A stretch of 64,000 bases of DNA from Sinonovacula constricta (Eukaryota; Mollusca; Bivalvia; Cardiida; Solecurtidae): NCBI GenBank assembly GCA_007844125.1, contig CM017561.1, forward strand, positions 63,841,256-63,905,255. Direction: 5' to 3'. Both the position numbers and the translations under genes were made by a program. Shown one piece after another: positions 24,501-44,100 of this stretch. Position 1 is the stretch's first letter, and every line of letters starts with the position of its first letter. Below the pieces are notes generated by a model that was not told where the DNA came from, did no database searches, and saw only the letters and a program-made list of their open reading frames with translations.

Positions 24501-27500
24501 TGCAATAGTCAATAGACACTTTCCTTCTCTGGGAAACATGGTTCCTGCAATAGTCAATAGACACTTTCATTCTCTGGGCAACATGGTTCCTGCAATAGTC
24601 AATAGACACTTTCATTCTCTGGGAAACGTGGTTTCTTGCAATAGTCAATAGACACTTTCAAACTCTGGGAAACGTGGTTCCTGTAATAGTCAATAGACAC
24701 TTTCATTCTCTGGGAAACATGGTTCCTGTAATAGTCAATAGACACTTTCTAACTCTGGGTAACATGGTTCCTGTAATAGTCAATAGACACTTTCATTCTC
24801 TGGGAAACATGGTTCCTGCAATAGTCAATAGACACTTTCATTCTCTGGGAAACATGGTTCCTGCAATAGTCAATAGACACTTTCATTCTCTGGGAAACAT
24901 GGTTCCTGCAATAGTCAATAGACACTTTCATTCTCTGGGAAACATGGTTCCTGCAATAGTCAATAGACACTTTCATTCTCTGGGAAACATGGTTCCTGCA
25001 ATAGTCAATAGACACTTTCAAACTCTGGAAAACATGGTTCCTGCAATAGTCAATAGACACTTTCAAACTCTGGGAAACATGGTTCCTGCAATAGTCAATA
25101 GACACTTTCATTCTCTTGGAAACATGGTTCCTGCAATAGTCAATAGACACTTTCAAACTCTGGGAAACATGGTTCCTGCAATAGTCAATAGACACTTTCA
25201 TTCTCTGGGAAACATGGTTCCTGCAAAATTCAATAGACACTTTCAAACTCCGGGAAACATGGTTCCTGCAATAGTCAACAGACACTTTCAAACTCTGGGA
25301 AACATGGTTCCTGCAATAGTCAATAGACACTTTCAAACTCTGGGAAACATGGTTCCTGCAATAGTCAATAGACACTTTCATTCTCTGGGAAACATGGTTC
25401 CTGTAATAGTCAATAGACACTTTCATTCTCTGGGAAACATGGTTCCTGCAATAGTCAACAGACACTTTCAAACTCTGGGAAACATGGTTCCTGCAATAGT
25501 CAATAGACACTTTCAAACTCTGGAAAACATGGTTCCTGCAATAGTCAATAGACACTTTCATTCTCTGGGAAACATGGTTCCTGTAATAGTCAATAGACAC
25601 TTTCATTCTCTGGGAAACATGGTACCTGTAATAGTCAATAGACACTTTCATTCTCTGGGAAACATGGTTCCTGTAATAGTCAATAGACACTTTCAAACTC
25701 TGGGAAACATGGTTCCTGTAATAGTCAATAGACACTTTCAAACTCTGGGAAACATGGTTCCTGTAATAGTCAATAGACACTTTCATTCTCTGGGAAACAT
25801 GGTTCCTGCAATAGTCAAAACATATTCAATAAAAACATTTTTCTAAAATGAAACAACATATTTTTTTACCCTTACTTCATTTAACTACATGTTAGAAATT
25901 ATTTATCTTATTTATGTATTTTTCTTATTCCCTTGTTTTGCATTTTTGTTTGTTAATGAACTGTTCCTGGAGATATAAGTTAAATGAGTTACAGTAATGT
26001 TTATTTCTGGTTAACGCTATCCTTAAATCAATAAAACATTTATTTTATTTCTATCTGGTCATTACATCATTTTAATAGCAGACATAGTTTGCTTATTTGC
26101 AAGAAATAATCTGAGTGAAAGCCATAACTAACCTCAGCCACTGCGGCGAACCCCTCTTCACTCTCCCAGTCTACATCATCCTGCAATAAAGATTTTATTC
26201 TCATTATCAGCTAGAATTACAACCTAAAATAAAAAAGAGAAGACTCTCGTATGCTCAGTGATAAAGATGAGACATTTACCCTCAGGACTTTAGTACCTAC
26301 TGTTTGTATGCAGACATCCAAGCTGTCAATCAAACGGGCATATTTAACCAACCAGATTAAGCTAGGTATAATTGCTCACCATACTGGTTGAAAGGCGAAG
26401 GTAAACATAACCATTCGACAATGACTAGGTATAAAGTTGCAAATCAGCTTTTTGTCCGGCATTCTATTATGCATTAGACTGGGAAAAATTACTATCTGGA
26501 GGTTTTCTAGCACCATCAGATTTTTATCATGCTTGTTTCTTGTAACAAGAGATAACACCAGCATGAGATCTACATTACAGTGTCTTATCCAAGTGTTTGA
26601 TGCCATACATGCTGCTGGTTAACATAGGTGTATGAGCATGTGGTCATGCACAGTGTCAGTTACAGTCAGCTTCTGTACTGACATGATTGATATACCAGTT
26701 TGTTTGACTTGTTTTGTCTTTATATTACATTGCACTGAGACAATTATGGTCATATTGGCAACATCCAGCTAATTATTGCTGGAGGCAGACCCCAGACACA
26801 CATCTAGGTAGAACTATCGGCGCACTGCAGATTAGATGCAAAACCTCCCCTCATGAAAGTTCCCACCCCACGCAGCGAGGGGCTGAGGAGCTTCAAGTCA
26901 GTGGCTGTAACTGCTCGGCCACGGGCACCCCCTGATATACCAGTACTACAATGCTAGACTTCAAACAACATTAAAGACATTTTTGATTATGTGCAAGAAT
27001 AATAAACAACCTGCTACTCAACATTGATTACCTGGTCATCCTTGTTCTCCTCTTCATCACTATCATCTCCATCATTGTTAGCTGACAACATGACAGTGCT
27101 GTGAATAGGAAGAAAACACAAGTAGGCATATAACACCTACTTCAAACTCAGATGTACAACTAAACAAAAGATACGGAAGAACAAAGTCTCATAATAATCT
27201 CTGTCTTGATTTAAACTGTGCATGGAAAAATATCTCTTAAGAGTCTTGTATAAATCAGCAGTTCCAAAAAGTTATGTAAGAGATGGAAAATTACTGGGGG
27301 AAACAAACATAATTAATAATGTACATTAATTGCAAAATATCTGATCTACATGCACTGCCCTTGATTTCCTTCCAGACTAGTACATATACATGTATTCAAT
27401 AATAAATCTACATGAAAAAAAGTATTATATTCTTCCAAATCATTATGTAAGAGAAGAAAAAGTAATGGGGGGAACAAATTTTATCATAAACGTACATTTA

Positions 27501-29631
27501 TTGTTGAATATCTGCTAACAATTTCTACTACACTAGTGCATATATTCAACAATAAGTCTTACCCCTCAGGAAGTACAACTTTGTCTGCTAGCAAATAATC
27601 AACAAACTCTGTGGGGAGTGGAAGTATACAACTGAAACAGATAACATACTACATGTAGTTGAAAAAACAATGTTTTTGTTAGTTAGGTTTATCTTCCCAC
27701 CAACAGTATTTCAGGAATTTGGAGATGCTGTCTACTTGAAGCAGATATAGTGCTGCCTTCTCTGTGTAAAACATGCCATGAACACCTGGATTGATACCAC
27801 ATCCAGTCACATTTGCCTGACACCCGGCCAACCAGTCATGGAACAATCCTTATGTTTGCTTGAGGGTTAGCAAGGGAGCTATACCACTACTATTTTTAAC
27901 ACATTTTGTATGCCATGTCTTTGGGGCATACCTTATATATATTTACATTTCAGTTTCATATAAAACGATTCAAAATATATGAGAAAAAAAAGCTGGGATT
28001 TTCAATAAACATGTTTTAGTTGGTTAAATACTTGAATTGTGTATGTATGTTCATGCCAACAACACATCTTTTATTAGGGGTGCCCATGGCCGAGTGGTAA
28101 GATTTTGACTTGTGTATCCTTAACCTCTTATCACATGTGTTTAAATACCAGTCAGGGTGAAATTTAATATGTGGGGTAGTCTTCGAGCTCTCCTGAGGTG
28201 TGCCGGTGGTTCTACCCAGACATCTGTCTGGGGTCTTCCTCCACTTATAATTATTCAGACATTTCCAGTATGGTCACAGTTGTGTCATTGTTATGTAACA
28301 AAAAGCAACTATTCTGATCTATAAGTCAGTATATTGATATACAGATATACCTGGGGGTGGAAGCCCCTTACACCTGTGTAGAACCACTAATGCACATGGA
28401 ATCACGTGGGAGAACAGTTTATTTTCTAAACTGCAACTCAACACCATGCGTCTGGGGTGGAATTATAAATCACTTACTCTAACCATCAGCTGAGTTATAA
28501 ATTACTACTCTAGATATCTGACAAATAAATTTGATAAAACCTGGTACAATAATATAAAGGTAGATAAAACTTCATTTTTTTTTTGCTTTGTTCCAAGACT
28601 TTATTATTTCTAATGTTTTCAAGCTGTATAAATTTAAGTTAAGAAATAAAATTGAAAACTGCCAGTTTATGTCCAAATTCTATTTCTATAAGAACCAAAT
28701 TAAAGTCTTGTTATAGATAGTTTCCATGTGATGTCATCGACACTGATAAGACAGTTTAAGGCAGCCATCTTTGTGGGCAGAAGCTAATGCAGGCCGAAAT
28801 CGGGAAATAAGTGCTGTATTAAACTCACCACTGTGTCTTTATTTTTCAGTCTATTTTACTAAATTTTAAATCAAATTTAACAGCTTTTATAAAGTATTTT
28901 AAATATCAAAACTATATTTTGATAGTTTGAAAGGTTAAAGAAATACAACCGAAAATGATACACTGTTCATTTTGTTTTAAGTATGAGCCAATAGTTTTAT
29001 TTATTTTTGTATATTAATTCTATGGGCATTTATTAATTGTAAAAATATTGTATTCTAAAAATATGAATTTCAAGAGCTTTTCAATGGTGTGTAGCTTTTA
29101 ATTTTCAGACCACAAATGAAGAAATTATAAGAAAATCAAATTTACCCATCTATACAATTTATATGAAAATCCCTTGAAGTTACCATCAAAGATGGCTGCC
29201 ATGATAAGGGATTTTCACTGATGTGGAAACTATCTATATTTTGTTTTTTGAGAAAGAGACCAGTTATGATCATTATGGCAATGACCAGCCGTTATGGTGG
29301 AGGAAAAACCCTGACATGTCTGGGTAGAACAATTGGCACAAAGCAGGTCAGCTGGAAGACCTTTCGACATTAGGTCCCTTGACCCAAATGGGACTTGAAC
29401 CACGTGGTAGGAGGCTGAGCAATCAGAGGAGATATAAGTCAGTGACTTACCACTATGCCAAGGGCACCCAAATTTAATAAGCATTATTAGAATGTCTTTG
29501 TATTTTATCATTAAGCATGTTCACAGTAATAGCAGAATGTATTTTATGAGTAAATACCTCTTGATTGTGTGGTCCTTGAACCTGGAGTACCACTCTGAGA
29601 AGGTGCAATTTAGTACTTCTGATATCTTCAT
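15590..29631 (-). CDS. CDC123: CDC123, eIF2 complex assembly factor
   Basis: Twelve exons: 29631-29558, 27631-27563, 27098-27032, 26180-26133, 22293-22198, 21776-21670, 19808-19675, 18353-18231, 17227-17199, 17002-16883, 16182-16048 and 15658-15590. All junctions are GT/AG and in phase, giving 356 aa (human about 336). CDC123 is a cytosolic ATP-grasp-fold protein that binds eIF2 gamma and promotes assembly of the eIF2 trimer. Diagnostic stretches are [14 protein letters not shown] near the N terminus, an acidic linker (57-80), [14 protein letters not shown] (about 105-118), [39 protein letters not shown] (Asp256 and Asn258 as likely metal ligands), and [13 protein letters not shown] near the C terminus. 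The tail ends in Asp-rich residues as in other animals. The start at 29631 aligns with the human start. Introns 4 and 7 carry tandem arrays that abut the next exon. The gene is divergent from METAP2. Confidence 0.96.
17395..17545 (-). repeat. SINE-B fragment in CDC123 intron 8
   Basis: It shares the family phrases (ATTGATGGAGGAAGTCCCC, GTCTGGGTAGGACC, CAACCCCACATGGTGAGCGG) with the copies at 26740 and 35315. The tRNA-like head is missing, so it is truncated. Confidence 0.55.
17770..17940 (-). repeat. tRNA-derived SINE, family B
   Basis: Read on the minus strand, the head carries TGTGGTATAGTGGTAGG (box-A-like) and GGGTTCGAGTCCAG (box B, covering 17861-17870), followed by the family body with GGTTCTACCCAGACTACC. 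It lies in CDC123 intron 8. Confidence 0.75.
18354..18935 (-). repeat. 48-bp minisatellite abutting CDC123 exon 8
   Basis: About 12 units of 48 bp (plus-strand core AGTATGAATACAAGAATAGT then ATCAGAAGTAAAGGATTA). The array starts at the base next to the exon 8 acceptor (exon boundary 18353). The first four units contain ACAGATACAGAATTA, which resembles the exon/intron junction ACAGATACCTGAATAC, so the unit may derive from the splice junction. In the array the acceptor AG is mostly lost. Because 48 is a multiple of 3, an open frame rich in Leu and Tyr runs through it; this is not a gene. Confidence 0.93.
20533..21372. mobile_element. possible Tigger-like remnant
   Basis: AAAGCCTTACTAAGAGGACC at the left and CGCTTAGTTGGGTG at the right loosely resemble the subterminal GACCACC-rich ends of the element at 48132. 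No transposase frame or exact inverted repeat was seen. It lies in CDC123 intron 6. Confidence 0.25.
21838..21868. repeat. TA dinucleotide microsatellite
   Basis: A run of alternating AT, about 15 repeats, in CDC123 intron 5, close upstream of exon 6 (whose acceptor boundary is 21776). Confidence 0.9.
22280..25818 (-). repeat. 45-bp array of duplicated CDC123 exon 5 splice acceptors
   Basis: About 79 units of 45 bp occupy intron 4 and run into exon 5. On the minus strand each unit reads GAACCATGTTTCCC, then AGAGAATGAA or AGAGTTTGAA, then a 21-nt tail containing TCTATTGACTATTGCAG. The real exon 5 starts GAACCATGTTTCCCGGAG after the same CTATTGCAG, so each unit equals about 24 nt of exon start plus 21 nt of intron end. 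Every unit inspected keeps an AG (TGCAG or TACAG). In the exon frame each unit has TGA within TATTGAC. Two units are 46 bp (near 23280 and 24631). Spurious long open frames run through on both strands because 45 is divisible by 3. Confidence 0.95.
26740..26932 (-). repeat. tRNA-derived SINE, family B
   Basis: On the minus strand the head starts GGGGTGCCCGTGGCCGAGCA, with a Ser/Leu-tRNA-like box A. Box B is degenerate. The body has ATTATTGCTGGAGGCAGACC and CATCTAGGTAGAAC on the plus strand. It lies in CDC123 intron 3. Confidence 0.7.
27695..27915 (-). repeat. SINE family A body in CDC123 intron 1
   Basis: It carries the family phrases CAGATATAGTGCTGCCTTC, CATGCCATGAACACC, CCACATCCAGTCACAT, CCAACCAGTCATGGAAC and TTAGCAAGGGAGCTATACCA. 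The tRNA-like head is not recognisable at its right end. Confidence 0.7.
28077..28325 (+). repeat. tRNA-derived SINE, family B, fullest copy
   Basis: The head GTGCCCATGGCCGAGTGGTA carries a clear Ser/Leu-tRNA-like box A; box B is weak (TTTAAATACCAG). The body includes GGTGGTTCTACCCAGACATC and GGGTCTTCCTCCAC and ends in a short variable tail. It lies in CDC123 intron 1. Confidence 0.75.
29255..29470 (-). repeat. tRNA-derived SINE, family B
   Basis: On the minus strand the head GGGTGCCCTTGGCATAGTGG is followed by box B GTGGTTCAAGTCCC (29391-29404) and the family body (GTGGAGGAAAAACCCTGACA on the plus strand). It lies in CDC123 intron 1, about 90 bp from exon 1. Confidence 0.75.
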
Positions 29632-30531
29632 TCTTGATCTGTTTAGTGATTCTTGAAATGGTAATCAATAATAAAACACCATGTAAGCAAATAAAATTTG
29701 TTCTCTAACAATCTCTAATACAAGCACTGAATTTTATAAGGAAAAGCTTCATGTAAAAGGTCATGTAAGCAAAAGTTGACATTCTCCTTAATCCATCAGT
29801 GTTGTCTTATAAAACTCTAATGTGATATTTTATATGTTTTAACATTTTCTCAGTTTAATAGTAGAGTTAAGAAGTTTACGGCTGAATGGGTTACTGATAT
29901 CTAGTAATCAGCATTATCTGAAAAAAGCTCAAAAATGGTTTAAAAACTTCAAATAAATTTAACACCAAGGTATATTTTTTTAAATAGTCATGCAATTCAA
30001 ATTAGTATAGAAATTAACACTGTGTTACTACATTGCAGTTAAACATGATGCAATAGTTTGAGAAGAAAAATCTTATGCAGTGCTAAAACAATAGTGTCTA
30101 TAATATTCCCATCAATGAAAGCAATGAAAAATGTAATCACATATATATTTTTCAGCAAGTAACTAAATTACGAAAATATACATCAACACAGAATAACCAA
30201 AAGAGTAACCACATGTTACTGTTTACATTTTTTAACACAACAGTCTGACACTAGTGACATGATAAATGTACACACAGAATAATACAAGAAATGTATGAAA
30301 CAATCAACAAATTCGGTTAGATTAAAATTCTTTTTGATCATTTTTAAGTTTATCTAAATTGTTACTTATATGACTCTGTTTTTGTTTTTTTAATTAAAAA
30401 AAAAATATCCAAAACCTTTCTTAGCTGTTTAAATCGACTGTCATTTTTATGTAGGTCACATGTGTTGGTGATTATCACGGGTAATGTAATTTAAACGTAT
30501 CACAAACGAAAAATTGCATGTTTGCTAAACT
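29632..30531. promoter_or_regulatory. divergent intergenic region between CDC123 and METAP2
   Basis: About 900 bp separate the two start codons, which point away from each other, so both 5' UTRs and promoters must fit here. The DNA is strongly AT-rich with no TATA consensus at a convincing distance. A shared bidirectional promoter is inferred from geometry only. Confidence 0.5.
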
Positions 30532-38410
<7,879 letters not shown>

Positions 38411-38905
38411 GCAAAACTTTTAGTTGCTACAATATATTTGGGATTCAATCACAATGTTTTTCAGACTGTACTTCTCAAACACTGAGATATATAATGAGAT
38501 ATTATCTTAGTTTTTTAATCTTGTGAAAGTCTCATTTTTTTTACATTGTTTAGTTTGCAATTTTTTTTTTTACTTAAAACACCATATACTCTTCTGTGAC
38601 TATGGTATATTGAATTTGCAGTTATTGTACACCTAAAACCATATTTTTGTTCTTATTTGTTTTACATATTGAGGATATTACAATTTTCTAGGATAAAATG
38701 AGTTTTGCATTATGCTTGTTTTTTAGACCCATGGCTTGTTTCAGCAATTGTCCTGTTTTTCTGTTGATGTTTTGGTTAAATAATGTGCTGTATTCAAACT
38801 TGTTAAGGTTTGTAGTGATGCTGATCATGGATAGAAAAATGTCTGAGATTACATGAACATATAACCGTCACATTGAAACCCAATAAAAAAAAAACAATCT
38901 TTTCA
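38411..38905 (+). other. METAP2: METAP2 3' UTR with poly(A) signal at 38882
   Basis: AATAAA at 38882-38887, followed by an A-rich run, lies about 470 bp past the METAP2 stop. The UTR end is inferred. Confidence 0.5.
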
Positions 38906-39127
38906 AATAATGGCTGTGTTGTTGTCTTTTTAACTCCTAAATCAATTAAGTATTCTGCTGGCTTTTAATAAATGCTTACTTGGAATAAATATATTAGCCT
39001 ATATATTTACTTTTTAATCATTTAATCTTATTACATGTTATTTTTTTTCATTTTCATTTTTTTTTTTTTTTACCAAAGACTCATGGTGATTCAAATAAAA
39101 GAAATACATGTAACTTTTTTTTAAATA

Positions 39128-41107
39128 TTTATTTATCAACAAGTTTGCCAGTATATGACACAAACATACGTAACAAATGGTTCAATAATCCATGGAGCAA
39201 GAATAAAATTACTGTTAAAGCCCTGACTATTGGGAGCAATGATATAACACAGATAAATAACTTTTATTCAATTTACAGTCAAATGAAATTATCAATAAAC
39301 ATGAATATATAGCGCTCTGATTTGTCCATAATTTTGAAATATCCCTTTTGGTGAATTTTCCAGAAAAAAAGCTATTTAAAGAATGAAGTTAGTAAAAAAA
39401 CATTAACATTGTTAACACCCTTGTCATTAAGAATGAGCTTGAGTATAGATATTATGTGTCAATGTCTCCAGAAAGAGTTACATATGTGAAGGAGAGTGTA
39501 ACACTAAATTAATAACACTGGATTTTTATACAGAATGGAACAGTAATTCTGTGAAACGGCTCCTGTAGCAACAAAATTGAAAGGCAGACAACTGACTATG
39601 TAGGTTGATATTTTGTTCTTGATTGTACATTTTGTTAACATAATATCACAGAACATATTTTCTTACTTGGTATATTTTCACTGTTTCACAGTCTTTATCA
39701 GCTGAGGTTAAAGGATACCACTTAAAAAATTGGGCAATTAAGTCTGATATATCCACTGGGCTAAAGAGGTTACTTCCAAATGCAGCTGTCATGTATTGGT
39801 TATGTGTGCAGCACATATGCTATGCCTATTGACCATTATAATTTTACATTTTAATTGGCAATACAAAATCCTAACAACAGCATGGAAAGGTAGAAAATGC
39901 AGAGACTCAGCAGCAATTAGAACTGTTTCTGATCAAACAGCTCCAAACTGGATTTACACTACATGTTGAAACATAATCAATATGTGTATTGCAAGTTACA
40001 AGTTGAATTGCCATTTTGAATACAATATAAGTACTATATTTCAATAAGTGCAATTTACTGAAGAAACTTATCTTCAAATATATGTTGATGGTTAATTGAT
40101 GTACAAACTAACGAAAAATGGCAACACTCAAACAAATGAAAGTGCTATTTCGGCGGTGTAAGTTTATACCCTGTACTCAATTTATGGAGAGCAAATACTA
40201 GTCAAATTAATTCCATGGTAAACCAAAAGTGCAGACCTCCAAAAAGACACCTAAAATACATATTACTATATTTTTATTATACAGATTTTACATGAGGACA
40301 AAAGTTACAACACAGTCACTAACATCCAAAATTAGGCCTAATTAAATTCTCACAACTGCTACAGGATGCAACTAAAATACACTAAGTTCAAAATTAGTTC
40401 CCAGTTATTTATTTCATTTATACTAAACCAATGTGAATCTAACAATTCTGAGTGTGCCATTTATTTCTGAAGTCCTGCGGTAATTTTCAACTAAGATGCG
40501 GAGATGAAACCAATGACCTCTGTCATAAAAAGACTAGCAGTGAGGCCCCACGCAGGATATTGCAAGTATCTTGGCCTACTAGATTATGCAAAGCTAGTGT
40601 AATAACAGTTCACTCCCCATTTCTACCCTTTCCTCTAGTCACTTACTGAAATTCCTTTGTGGCATTCTTCATTTATAATTTTGAATTTCAAGTATAACTG
40701 CATTACAAAATATTATAACTTGAATTTCTCATTTAAACAGATTACAATATTTATAACATCTGAAGCATGCCTGGACACAATTGATGCATCTAGTCTCCTT
40801 TAATATATTTGTTTCTGTACACATACTACTTCTTCCTAAGCATGACGACTGACAACATGTAGTCAAGGTCATGCAGGGTCAATCCTTCATGCTTCTGAAA
40901 TTCAGCCTTATAACTCTGGATGGTGTTGAATTTGACACCGCCCAACAAGAAATGTTACTCTTGACACAGAAATGTGTCAGAAAGTGCAACTGATATATGA
41001 TGCCTTTCATGGGCACTAAAAAAATCTTGTTTGAGTAACCATTAATTTGCATAGCACAATAAAAACTTTTCTGATGACTGAAATACAAGAACACAAACAC
41101 ATCTTCG
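39128..41107 (-). other. NICN1: probable NICN1 3' UTR
   Basis: No reading frame of note occurs between the NICN1 stop at 41108 and AATAAA on the minus strand at 39133-39128. If that signal is used the 3' UTR is about 2 kb and ends near the METAP2 end. Earlier signals are possible. Confidence 0.35.
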
Positions 41108-44100
41108 CTAAGAGAATGAGAGTAAGTTGATTTCATAGCATCCATCCACCTGGAATTAAACAAGAAATACATTTGTACATGATTGTGTTAACATTCAGAT
41201 TTGCTATACAAATTAAATTGAATGTGTGCAAACCTGATTCAGAAGTGACAGACTAAGTACATGTACAATGTAGTATAATACAAGAGCTCTGTATTGACAC
41301 AACCTGTTTAAACAGCAAACACATCTGTGCTGCTTTTATTTTCATGCTTACAAGAACAATAACTACTGAGTCAGAATGGCTGCTTTAAATTAGCCTGCCT
41401 TTGCTACCAACAGTCCTGCTATGTATGGGTTCATGTCCCAAGTATGGCAAGAAATTTATTCTTCTAGCTTGAATCACCGTCAATTGGTTCTACATATTAT
41501 GGTCAAGATATTGATGATGGTTCTATGATCACAAGCTTGATATTTGTCCAATCTCCTAAGATGATTAAATAACCCATTACTTGCTGGAAACACCGTAAGG
41601 TGTTTTATGTTGATGGAGCAAATAGTGTTACAGCAAGTAAAGAGTTATTTGCAATCAATGACAGGTTTATGTTTTACCAACTGAGCCAATTAGGTTGCTT
41701 ACCATTGCCCAATATTTTCACTTTTTCAGAAGGATATATTTAACTCCCATGTCTCATATTTATATATCATATAATTTTGTAGTGATATGGTCAAACACAG
41801 GTGCTATTGTAAGAGAATGTGACTCTGTCATTTTCTGCAATGTAACTGACCTCATATCGGCCAAGTGCTCTGTTGGTCTGCTGTGCTGCCACCTCCTCAG
41901 ACAAGGCCCATAACTGCTGCAGGTTTGTGGACAAGGCCTCTAGACTGGATATGCCCTGCAATATAGAGGGAGATCATTTCATGTATTGTAAATCTACAGC
42001 TTACAGGGAAATTGACAAGTGGAATGTAGGTAACATCAAATCCAGTCTCCTGTGTTTACACAGGTATGCTCTGATATGTGTAAATGAGCTGACCAAATCT
42101 ACTAAATCTTGGGTGAAAGACTTTTACATGTATAATGTAATGGACAGATAATGTGGTTTGGGTTGGGAATGGTGGCTTTAATCTGCAAACTCTACAAAGA
42201 CTTTGGCAAATTATTATTTATAATGTGATATTTTTAGATAGCAATTACTGGTATTGCAGATGAAAAGTTCACTGTTAAAATTAAGATGTCAAATTTTAAA
42301 TCTTTTAAATGACCACCTCATCATTTTTTTCATTGCCCAGAACTTTTCTCAACTTAATAAGCCATTTTTTTGATTAACACACGTGTAAAGATATTATTGT
42401 GATAATTTTACATACAATTATGGTATGCAAAAATAGGCCTACCACTTTACAAAAAACATATCTTCAGCATAATGAAGCTGCCATAGCATTGTTAATGTGT
42501 ATTAAAACACTTGTGTAGGTGTGCCATTTTTTCCTGCAAAATGACTGCAAAATTGTGTATTTTTATAATGAACTTTAACTGCAGCTTGCTTAATTTAAAC
42601 AGAAAATTCTTTTATAAATCACCAGTTATAATTTATCATACAAACAAGGATGATCAGACATTTACAAGGACAGATTGCTGAAAAATGGCATTTACTGCTT
42701 GCTGAAAGTATGACTAAGTAGACAGAATTTGTCAACAATCTGGCTTTCATGCAGCGAATAACCGTACATGTGAACTTTTTCTAAGGCCAAAGTGGGAGAA
42801 CTTCACTTACAACATGGGAGATTTGTTATTTTCATATAAACAAAGAAGTAGGGAGATTTCTGGAAAATATGTAAAACACGTCTTATTTTCAAATAATTCT
42901 GAACCTTAAAAGTGCCAGTCTCCCCACAAAAGTGGGAGAGTTCACATGTATGTGTAACAAGAAAGCACACTCCACTGAACAAACAATAGTACAGATCTAC
43001 CATACAATCAATATATATCTCATTATTTCTCAATATATCAAACTTATTTTCTTGTACCACAAAAGTTAATATGTGTAAGCATAAAACTGATTCAAATTTA
43101 AATGTAAATGACTTCAATCATCAATATAGACAGATTCCTTGTAGTTATTTCATACGGTTTTGCAAAACCAGAATGTATAGCATCAAGTACAGCTCTGCAA
43201 GAATGCTGTTACTTTCTTACATAGAAGTTACCAGAATGCTGTTCTCATGCAATTAAAATGTTCTGTCAGACATTTTCAGAAACAAATTTCATTTAATTAT
43301 TATTTGCTGTGATTTTTATGAACAGTATGTAACTATGTACAATTATTCCCTATAGCAAAACTAGTAAGATGATCAAATTGTTGATTTATAATTAATTAAG
43401 ATTTATATTCTCAGAAACTGGTTATAATTATGAACAGTCATATTGTCAACCTTTATCTTTCACATATTCCTTTCAAATAATCTAACTGGATGACAACAAA
43501 GTGGTCTGCAACACAAAGACAACAAAATTAGTAGACCATTGTTTATAATTGAATGCCAATGCCAAATGTACATGCATATAATATATTAATAGTACGAAGC
43601 TATGGCACTATAGTAAGCAGTACACGTGTTTAAAATATAATAGTGTAATATAAGTCTATTCATACAATAGGTGCATGTGTAAAAATATGACCAACCTACT
43701 ATGAAAAAAAAGTTAATTCAAAATAAATAAGCATCTAGATAATGTTTGAAGACAAAAACAAATAATAAAAGACATGGAAGTGGTGGACAGTGTAAGCCAT
43801 ATGCATTTTACAAATATTGATCGCAATGCTTACAGATCAAGTGCAGGCTACATTTACAGAGACTGCAGTATAAGCAGGCTACATTTACAGAGACTGCAGT
43901 ATATGCAGGCTACATTTACAGAGACTGCAGTATATGCAGGCTACATTTACAGAGACTGCAGTATATGCAGGCTACATTTACAGAGACTGCAGTATATGCA
44001 GGTTATCATTTGGTTTGTGTAACATAAAATTCATACCCGGTATGTTATACTTGACTACTTATATAAAGAGCATCACATAATGGTATTCATCACATATTTA

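Noticed and set aside
22200..25846. Long open frames on both strands (up to 442 codons) with 15-residue repeats, one starting with a signal-peptide-like hydrophobic stretch
   Set aside because: A 45-bp period with no stop in a given frame stays open by arithmetic. The hydrophobic start is the antisense of CDC123 exon 5 and intron, and the frames break only at the two 46-bp units. No sign of coding constraint was seen.
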